From assembly GCF_003626635.1 (NCBI RefSeq), contig NZ_RAZT01000014.1, positions 97,493 through 161,492 of the forward strand: a stretch of 64,000 bases of DNA, given 5' to 3'. Origin of the DNA: Micromonospora musae. Its GTDB lineage: Bacteria; Actinomycetota; Actinomycetes; Mycobacteriales; Micromonosporaceae. The notes beneath the pieces are model-generated. The model did no database searches and was not told the origin of the DNA. It saw only the letters and a list, made by a program, of their open reading frames with translations. Positions 59,107 through 64,000 of the stretch are shown here, piece by piece (the stretch's first letter is position 1; the number at the start of each line of letters is the position of its first letter). Position numbers and translations under genes: made by a program.

Positions 59107-59868
59107 TCATTCCGGTTCCACCGGCCAGGTCGAAATCTCCGCGACCCCCGCTCGCACCCGCGCCCAGTCGACATGGCGTGGAGAGGCCAGACGGTGGGCC
59201 AGCCAACGACTTCGGCCCAGATGTTCGGTCCGTAGCTGTGCCAGGTCCAGCTCGATACCGGACGGCGGGCCGCTGCGCTCCAGCGCGGTCACGCGCTCTC
59301 CCATAGCGGCGATGAGTCGGCGGTCGACGTCCGCGACCGCCGCAAAGAACTCGTTCGCCGGCACTGCGACGTCCAGCCGCTCCGGCCCCTCGAAGGTGCC
59401 CTGCTTGCCGGGCGGGATCAGCTGGCTGAGCGCCACCACGTCTTCGCCGCCGACGCTGTGGCGGTAACAGCTCACGGTCGGGGCATCCGTCAGGTAACCG
59501 AAGTCGAGGTGGTGGTCTCCCTGCAGGTTGAAGGCGACCTCGACCTCGGCGCTGATCGCGTCGTCCGGGAACTCGCGTGGCGGAAACGTCCCGTCGACGA
59601 ACGGCACGAGGTCGTCGGGGACAGCCACCTGCAACGCCCAGCGCAGCACGAGTAGGTCCTCCCAGAACCGCGCCAGGTAGTAATCGGGGTACGGCCGCTC
59701 CAGGTTCCAGCGGTGTACGGCCTCGTCGCGGTAGCGCGGCAGCTCGTGACCCTCGACGTCGATCCAGTACCAGCCGTCGGTCAACCCGAACCAGTGCAGG
59801 TTCGGTCGCGCGCTGCCCCATGGCGCAACCTCGGCCAGGGGCCGTAGCTCGAACGAAAAGCTCAGCAC
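59107..59868 (-). CDS. DUF5984 family protein
   Basis: A 253-residue soluble protein. FSFELRPLAEVAPWG and WFGLTDGWYWIDVEGHELPRY, then YYLARFWEDLLVLRWALQ are typical of the family. The GTG at 59868 is chosen because agagga lies 8 bases upstream and the extra 21 upstream residues look non-coding. Role unknown; family members are often found among accessory and toxin-immunity genes (recollection). Confidence 0.72.
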   Translation of the reverse strand: MLSFSFELRPLAEVAPWGSARPNLHWFGLTDGWYWIDVEGHELPRYRDEAVHRWNLERPYPDYYLARFWEDLLVLRWALQVAVPDDLVPFVDGTFPPREFPDDAISAEVEVAFNLQGDHHLDFGYLTDAPTVSCYRHSVGGEDVVALSQLIPPGKQGTFEGPERLDVAVPANEFFAAVADVDRRLIAAMGERVTALERSGPPSGIELDLAQLRTEHLGRSRWLAHRLASPRHVDWARVRAGVAEISTWPVEPE

Positions 59869-60249
59869 TCGTAGATCCTCTGACCCGTCACGATCGGACC
59901 TCCGACAAAGACGCGGCTGCCCGTTCGGCAAGCGGTGTACGCCGCGCGGGTACGGTAGCGGGCTTCGTCGTGGCGGTTTAACGGCACGACCCCGGCGCTC
60001 GCGGGGCGCCGGTCCCGCTACGGCTCGTCATCGGCCCGCCGGTGGAGCGTGGCCGTCGCCGCCGAGCCGACTGATCGGCCGAATGGTCAATGCCTACCAT
60101 GAGTGATGCCCATGACTACATTCTGTGTTGACTCTTCTTCCAATCACGTCTCTGCGGGCGGATGGGGATCTCCGTGGCGGTCCGGCCGCCAGGGCGAACC
60201 CGAGAGCCGCGCGCTTCGCCCTGGCGGTCGGGTAGCCTAATGGGTCGTC
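59869..60249. other. 381-base intergenic stretch before tRNA-Lys
   Basis: No gene. It contains an A/T-richer patch near 60090-60160, the tRNA promoter (possible tagcct at 60233-60238) and the hairpin listed at 60186-60227. Confidence 0.5.
60186..60227. terminator. 13-bp perfect hairpin just upstream of tRNA-Lys
   Basis: Arms ccgccagggcgaa / ttcgccctggcgg, 16-base loop, ending 22 bases before the tRNA. Could end transcripts coming from the left, or overlap the tRNA promoter. Confidence 0.55.
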
Positions 60250-60321
60250 GGGCCGCTAGCTCAATGGCAGAGCTGTGGACTTTTAATCCATAGGTTCAGG
60301 GTTCGAGTCCCTGGCGGCCCA
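60250..60321 (+). tRNA. tRNA-Lys (TTT)
   Basis: 72-nt cloverleaf: acceptor gggccgc/gcggccc, D arm gctc-aatggca-gagc, anticodon loop cttttaa (anticodon TTT), T arm cagggttcgagtccctg, discriminator A. CCA not encoded. Common insertion site of integrative elements in actinomycetes. Confidence 0.97.
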
Positions 60322-60654
60322 CTCTTCCGCAGGTCAGCTGCCCGTTGTGCAGCCAGTGGAGCCCGGATCATGGTGGTTCGGCAGCGAAGCGTTCGTCGGC
60401 GGCGCCGGCATCTGGCTCGCCAGTAGCCGCCTTTGGACCTGATGACGTAAACGAGTCACGAGCCCCCGGTTCCGGCGCGACCCAGCCGCTTGAACACCCT
60501 GAGGGTGGCCACGGTGAGATCTTGCGTCGTCCGTTTCTCCTGGATGCCAGCGGCGGGCCGCTACGTCAACGGCCGCCTCGGAGCCCCTGCCCGGCGTTCT
60601 CAAGGCCCATTTGCCCCGTCCGGAGTTCGAGCCGGGTGGGCATGCATGCCCGGA
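60322..60654. other. 333-base stretch after tRNA-Lys without a clear gene
   Basis: Codon usage in all frames is poor, and no start with a good ribosome-binding site is seen. Looks like scarred DNA, possibly the remains of an inserted element, but no integrase fragment was recognised. Confidence 0.45.
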
Positions 60655-61230
60655 CTACGTCGGTGGATCAGCCTGCAAGTCCCACCAGCGGGGCAGGTCG
60701 TCGTCTGGAACGTCCGGGCTGGCGAAGTAGAACGGCACCCCGATGTTGTCTGCCAACGCCCGACCTTTCTCGGTCGCCTCCGCAGCTTCTGGCCATGGCG
60801 GAACCTCACCGCTGAACAGGCGGAGATCGCTGCCGTGGCGGAAACCCGCCAGCGGCTGCTCGTCGAAGCGGGGGTGGTGAGGGCTCGGCCGTTGCGTAAT
60901 CGCGTACAGCCGCACAAACCAACCTTGGGTGTCTCCATCCCACAGGGCTTCCACGGCGACCACCGGGTCCGTCATCGCCATGACCTTCTCCCTCAGTCGG
61001 GGAACCTCGACCGGCGGCGCGTCGGGTTCAACCAATCCTTCCGAACGGAGCCATGCCAAGCGCTCAGCCAACATGTCCTGGGCTTCGTACAGGCCCGGTC
61101 GCGGATCAAGGCCGTCAGCTGAGCGCAACAGAACGACGGCATGTATCAGCCGCCGTTGGCGAAGCTGCTCATCGATCTGCTCGCGCACCTGCGAGGCCAG
61201 CGACGTCCACCACGGATCCTGCACCGTCAC
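60655..61230 (-). CDS. hypothetical protein
   Basis: A 191-residue soluble protein (start GTG 61230, or GTG 61224 which has better spacing to ggagac). Acidic, Trp/Pro-rich, N-terminal helix QVREQIDEQLRQRRLIHAVVLL. Codon bias is weaker than in the core genes. Unknown family. It lies between tRNA-Lys and the GntR gene, in a region of accessory character. Confidence 0.6.
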   Translation of the reverse strand: MTVQDPWWTSLASQVREQIDEQLRQRRLIHAVVLLRSADGLDPRPGLYEAQDMLAERLAWLRSEGLVEPDAPPVEVPRLREKVMAMTDPVVAVEALWDGDTQGWFVRLYAITQRPSPHHPRFDEQPLAGFRHGSDLRLFSGEVPPWPEAAEATEKGRALADNIGVPFYFASPDVPDDDLPRWWDLQADPPT

Positions 61231-61346
61231 GTCTCCAGTTCCACCGACAGGCTCGGTCCCTGCTCGTCGACGCCGACCGTCATCAGCTGGCGGCCTCGTA
61301 CGGCTGAGGCCGTACCCCCGGCGGGTGCCGACGGTTGCGCCGAGGG

Positions 61347-61748
61347 TCAGCGGCCGACTCGGACGCGGTCGGCGGAATACACCTCGCGCGAGCCGTCGGC
61401 GCGGAAGATCACGATGACCGGGATGCCCTCACCGATCTCCAGCTCGCGCCGCTCGGCGGGCGTCGGCATCCGAGCGGTGACGGTGTCGCCCTTGAGGAGA
61501 GTCACCGTCTCGGTCGGCTCGACGGCGCGAACGAATGTGCCGCGCGGCGGTTTCACGATCACGAGCCCTTCCGACCTGAGTAGCGCTATCGCCTGTCGGA
61601 CGCTCGTGCGGCTCAGCCCGTGCTCCTGAGCCAGCCGCAGCTCGCTCGGTAGCGATGCCCCGGGCGCAAGGTCGCCGGACGTGATCCGGTCTCGCAGGAG
61701 GTCTGCGAGCTGCCGGAACACGGCGCGATCCGCACTGGGGTCGATCAC
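61347..61748 (-). CDS. GntR-family regulator (mobile-element type)
   Basis: A 133-residue regulator. N-terminal winged helix (FRQLADLLRDRITSGDLAPG, SLPSELRLAQEHGLSRTSVR, IALLRSEGLVIVKPPRGTFV) is normal; the C-terminal part is short (55 residues), ending in YSADRVRVGR, with no full effector domain. Short GntR proteins of this kind accompany actinomycete integrative elements (as KorSA-like factors; recollection). GTG start at 61748 with no ribosome-binding site. Divergent from the coupled small genes at 61896. Confidence 0.82.
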   Translation of the reverse strand: MIDPSADRAVFRQLADLLRDRITSGDLAPGASLPSELRLAQEHGLSRTSVRQAIALLRSEGLVIVKPPRGTFVRAVEPTETVTLLKGDTVTARMPTPAERRELEIGEGIPVIVIFRADGSREVYSADRVRVGR

Positions 61749-61784
61749 GAATGTGACGCTACGTGTCCAACAGCTCTACATCTT

Positions 61785-61798
61785 ACTGTACCTACAGT
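61785..61798. promoter_or_regulatory. inverted repeat, likely GntR operator
   Basis: actgtacctacagt: 6-bp arms actgta / tacagt around cc, 37 bases upstream of the GntR start and in the divergent promoter region, A/T-rich unlike its surroundings. Confidence 0.55.
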
Positions 61799-61895
61799 CC
61801 TACGTTGTTACGGTGATACGACCTGCGGCGTTACGTCGAGAGGCGGGTACAGCGCCCCACGCCAATGACGATGACCCACCCCTGAGGGAGCTCCG

Positions 61896-62129
61896 GTGCC
61901 TGGTGTCTCGTACGAGCAGTGCTTGGTGGCCGTCGCGCTCACCCTGGCCAGGCGGCATCGGCCGGTCTGGTCATGGGAGCGGTGGCGGTAGGTCTGCCGA
62001 TGCGGAAGCGAGCTGCCCCGCCGCAAGAGACATCAAATCCCAATCAACCGAGATCACTGGCCGCTAGACCCCGCTCGGCGAAGTGCCCCGCCAGTGGCCT
62101 GGCCGGCGGCGCGTGAGACGCCGCGATGA
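61896..62129 (+). pseudogene. small gene with in-frame stop codon
   Basis: Reading from the GTG at 61896 (gagggag 5 bases upstream): MPGVSYEQCLVAVALTLARR, then a TAG at 61989-61991 in the 32nd codon. The same frame then continues with sensible sequence (VCRCGSELPRRKRHQIPINR) to a TGA at 62127-62129. Its end overlaps the ATG of the next gene (ATGA), so the whole stretch was one coupled gene. Two cysteines in CRC suggest a small metal-binding domain. Product now cut to 31 residues unless the stop is read through. Confidence 0.55.
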
Positions 62130-62514
62130 CGACACACCTGCCGGTCGCCCCGGCCTCGACCTGCGGTTGCTGCGGTGCCGACTGGCCCTGCCAGACTCGG
62201 CGGCGGGAGCTGCGGGTGGAGTATGGCGGCACCCCGGTGTCTCTCGCCTTATACCTGGCCGCCCAGTTCGTTGACGCCGCCGAAGACCTGGCTCACCTCC
62301 CCGCCGGCTACCTGCACCACCGCTTCCTGGGCTGGATCCGATTAGCATCCTGCGGCCCGGCGACGAGAAGTTCCACTACAGCGACGGCTCCCATAAGTGG
62401 ATCCCGCCGGGTCCCGACTACGACCAGGAGGTCTGGAACGAACAGGTCCGCCAGCACAAGCAAGGTCACCTCAAGAACGAGCACCCGAAGGTACGCGTAA
62501 AACGCCTCGTCTGA
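62126..62514 (+). pseudogene. small zinc-finger-like gene with probable frameshift
   Basis: Starts at ATG 62126, MTTHLPVAPASTCGCCGADW, with CxxC and a later Cys (CGCCGADWPC), a plausible zinc ribbon, then VSLALYLAAQFVDAAEDLAHL and HHRFLGW. Near 62331-62345 the reading shifts to another frame, where SILRPGDEKFHYSDGSHKW and QVRQHKQGHLKNEHPKVRV run to a TGA at 62512-62514. No start codon serves the second part, so a single frameshift in one gene is the simplest reading. The first frame itself stays open to 62500 with low-quality sequence. Contains a TTA codon. Confidence 0.5.
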
Positions 62515-62751
62515 TGCCAGCAGTACCGCAGCCAAGTGCGGCAACCCACCCAGCCGAACCGGACCGAGGCCGGGCCGTCCGGAAACCGGCTGTTGCGGAC
62601 CTCGACGTTGCTGCCGCACACGAACCGACGCGCAAATTGACGGGACGTGCCTTGTCAGCTTTCGACAACTTACGTACGTCTATGTCGGGCGGGCGGCCGA
62701 GGCCCTCGGCTTGTAGCGTCAGGGCAAGCCGAGATCGTGCAGGAGGGCGAC
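62515..62751. other. 237-base intergenic stretch
   Basis: No gene seen; a promoter for the next gene must lie here (an acttacgtacgt palindrome at about 62669 is the only notable motif). Confidence 0.4.
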
Positions 62752-63039
62752 GTGTCTGCTACGGGAGTGCGCAAGGCGGTGGCGACGGTCTCCATCGTGG
62801 CGCTGGTGGGTCTCCTTAGCGCCGGAGGTGCCGCGCTCATCTGGATTCCGGTTCAGGCGATCATCAATTTCGAACCGCAGAGTCTCGCGTGGGGCTCGCC
62901 CTCCGGCCCTCCGGTGACCGATGCGCAGCAGCGCAGCGATCTCATTCTCGACTCGGTGTTGCCCATTGGCGTGGGGATCATCCTGCTTGTGCTTGCGGTA
63001 GCCGTCGTGAGGGCGTTCATCGGCTACCTGCGCAAATGA
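62752..63039 (+). CDS. small two-helix membrane protein
   Basis: A 95-residue protein from GTG 62752 with aggaggg 5 bases upstream. Two helices: VATVSIVALVGLLSAGGAAL (about 8-28) and PIGVGIILLVLAVAVVRAFI (about 70-90), with a 40-residue polar loop between. Unknown function; no homologous family recognised. Confidence 0.65.
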   Translation: MSATGVRKAVATVSIVALVGLLSAGGAALIWIPVQAIINFEPQSLAWGSPSGPPVTDAQQRSDLILDSVLPIGVGIILLVLAVAVVRAFIGYLRK

Positions 63040-63059
63040 GCGGCGGTCCAGACGACTGC

Positions 63060-63285
63060 GGTGAACACGACGGAGGGTCAGCGCCGAACGGTGCCGGCTC
63101 TCCAGGTAGGTCGGTCAGTGCCGTTCGAACGCGCCCACCTTCGCTCCAGACATGCAGGGTGACCAGCTCGCGGTGGGTCGCCGGGCGGTAGCGGTTCCGC
63201 CCCTGGCGGCATCCGAGGACATGCCAGTCGGCGTTCGGGGCGCCGGTACCGTCGATCGCCCCGCTGGTCGCCGCGGCAAATCGTT
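63060..63285 (-). pseudogene. possible decayed coding fragment
   Basis: The minus-strand frame around 63110-63250 reads ADWHVLGCRQGRNRY and PATHRELVTLHVWSEGG with G/C-rich third positions, unlike random frames. It has no start of its own and no intact neighbour, so it may be the tail of a gene lost when the region was rearranged. Confidence 0.25.
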
Positions 63286-63305
63286 CAGCGCGAGAATGTC
63301 GACCC

Positions 63306-63878
63306 ATGAGCCCCCTGATCGACCGGACCGCGATGGAGTCCGTCTTTCCCGCCGATGAGCTGGTCACCCTGGACGACCGCACGCTCGCCACGATCGCGCA
63401 CGAGCCGACGCGGATTTTCCTGCGGGTGGTCGGGCTTCCGGACCAGGTCGGCTGGTTCCAGGCGGACCGGCTCCTTCTCGACGGTGACCTGCGGATCGGT
63501 GGCGAGGCGTGGCGGGCGGTGTCGCGGAGGTATCCGAGCTGTCCGTTCGACATGTCGGCCTGGCTGACGCTGGGCGGGATCGGCATGGACGACGTCATCG
63601 TGGACACGGCCACGGGGCTGGTCTACTCCATCCCGGAGGACGGCGCTCCGCACCTGCTCAACACGAGCATCGACGCGCTGGCGTACTTCCTGCACGCGCT
63701 CGAAGAGGAGCGACCCGACTACGACGTCGAGGCCTGTACCGACGAGGGCGTCGACCCGGAGGGCGCCGAGCGGAGGCTTCTGATCCGGATGCGCCGGGCG
63801 GACGCGGCCGCCTTGGAGCATGCCGAGTCGACCTGGTTCCTGGTCCTCCGGTACGTGCGCAATCTCCTGCAGGACTAG
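63306..63878 (+). CDS. SUKH-type immunity protein
   Basis: A 190-residue soluble protein. The pattern LTLDDRTLATIAHEPTRIFLR, GGEAWRAVSRRYPSCPFDMS, GMDDVIVDTATGLVYSIPE, NTSIDALAYFLHALEEER matches SUKH-4-like immunity proteins that neutralise secreted or contact toxins. No toxin gene is in the window; it may lie past the insertion sequence or be lost. The ATG at 63306 is plausible though the ribosome-binding site is weak. Stop codon TAG at 63876-63878 touches the IS end. Confidence 0.7.
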   Translation: MSPLIDRTAMESVFPADELVTLDDRTLATIAHEPTRIFLRVVGLPDQVGWFQADRLLLDGDLRIGGEAWRAVSRRYPSCPFDMSAWLTLGGIGMDDVIVDTATGLVYSIPEDGAPHLLNTSIDALAYFLHALEEERPDYDVEACTDEGVDPEGAERRLLIRMRRADAAALEHAESTWFLVLRYVRNLLQD

Positions 63879-63880
63879 GC

Positions 63881-64000
63881 GGTGTCTTCAAAGGTTCACA
63901 ACCACTGCAGTAGCGCGGCGATGGTTACCGTGGCCTGGTACGACGTCGCGGTCTTGTCGTAGCGGGTCGCGACGCTGCGGCACTGCTTGAGCCGGTTGAA
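63881..64000. mobile_element. IS5-family insertion sequence, end only
   Basis: The IS begins within about 2 bases after the SUKH stop codon. Its outer end, ggtgtcttcaaagg, resembles terminal repeats of actinomycete IS5-type elements. Only about 120 bases lie in the window. Confidence 0.7.
63896..64000 (-). CDS. IS5-family transposase, C-terminal fragment
   Basis: The last 34 codons of a minus-strand transposase: FNRLKQCRSVATRYDKTATS, then ALLQWL and stop at 63896. NRLKQxRxxATRYDKTAxSY is the hallmark C-terminus (catalytic DDE region end) of IS5/IS1380-like transposases in Streptomyces and Micromonospora. The gene continues beyond the right edge. Confidence 0.88.
   Translation of the reverse strand, partial: FNRLKQCRSVATRYDKTATSYQATVTIAALLQWL

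Noticed and set aside
63188..63211. Second copy of the tRNA-Lys 3' end as an attachment site
   Set aside because: Only about 10 bases (ccctggcggc) match, too short for an att site of an integrative element; likely chance in GC-rich DNA.
1..64000. CRISPR array, rRNA operon or replication origin
   Set aside because: No regularly spaced direct repeats with unique spacers, no rRNA sequence and no DnaA-box cluster was seen by eye.

Overview
The window is high-GC actinomycete DNA with strong G/C bias at third codon positions. GTG and TTG starts, bldC, mycobacterial-type F420-dependent PPOX and DUF3073 proteins, a carotenoid cluster with a B12-type MerR regulator, and an AmcA/AmcB peptide cassette all point to Micromonosporaceae, most likely Micromonospora. 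Most of it looks chromosomal. The last 4 kb (tRNA-Lys to the right edge) looks like decayed mobile-element territory.

Layout. 1-1.4 kb: a radical SAM maturase with its overlapping cyclophane-peptide precursor. 1.4-13 kb: housekeeping and conserved actinobacterial genes (DUF3073, valine dehydrogenase, bldC, F420 enzyme, a 3-hydroxyacyl-CoA dehydrogenase and enoyl-CoA hydratase pair, a substrate-binding lipoprotein whose two halves are in swapped order, a DUF2786 protein, an SRPBCC protein, a low-complexity Gly/Gln-rich protein), ending in a Glu-Asp-Phe tRNA operon. 13-18.2 kb: a NodB deacetylase, then carotenoid genes (MerR/B12 regulator, idi, crtI, divergent crtB). 18.3-21 kb: a serine hydrolase and a flavoprotein disulfide reductase. 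21-35 kb: a coherent alpha-1,3-glucan utilisation locus: LacI regulator, sugar ABC binding protein and two permeases, a GH13 alpha-glucosidase, and two large secreted GH87 glucanases with carbohydrate-binding modules. The transporter ATPase is not in the window.

35-48 kb: an enoyl-CoA hydratase, a DUF2231-Rieske membrane protein, then a minus-strand Tad/Flp-type pilus operon running from about 46.0 down to 36.8 kb (lipoprotein, secreted Gly-rich protein, CpaB/SAF, CpaE-like, TadA, TadB, TadC, a small Flp-like peptide, three TadE/G-like pseudopilins, a LysM protein), with the prepilin peptidase divergent on the other strand. 48-60 kb: PAP2 phosphatase, LtrA, a DUF916 membrane-anchored protein beside a secreted metallophosphoesterase that ends in a WxL-like domain, a HupE/UreJ-like membrane protein, several lipoproteins and secreted repeat proteins, and hypotheticals. 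60-64 kb: tRNA-Lys, a divergent GntR regulator, two translationally coupled small genes that appear inactivated (one nonsense, one frameshift), a small membrane protein, a SUKH-type immunity protein, and the end of an IS5-type insertion sequence cut by the window edge.

The most unusual features are the permuted binding protein (7354-8694), the cyclophane peptide cassette (7-1315), the metallophosphoesterase/WxL plus DUF916 pair (50313-53443) and the alpha-1,3-glucan locus. All family names rest on reading the translated sequence; no database search was run.
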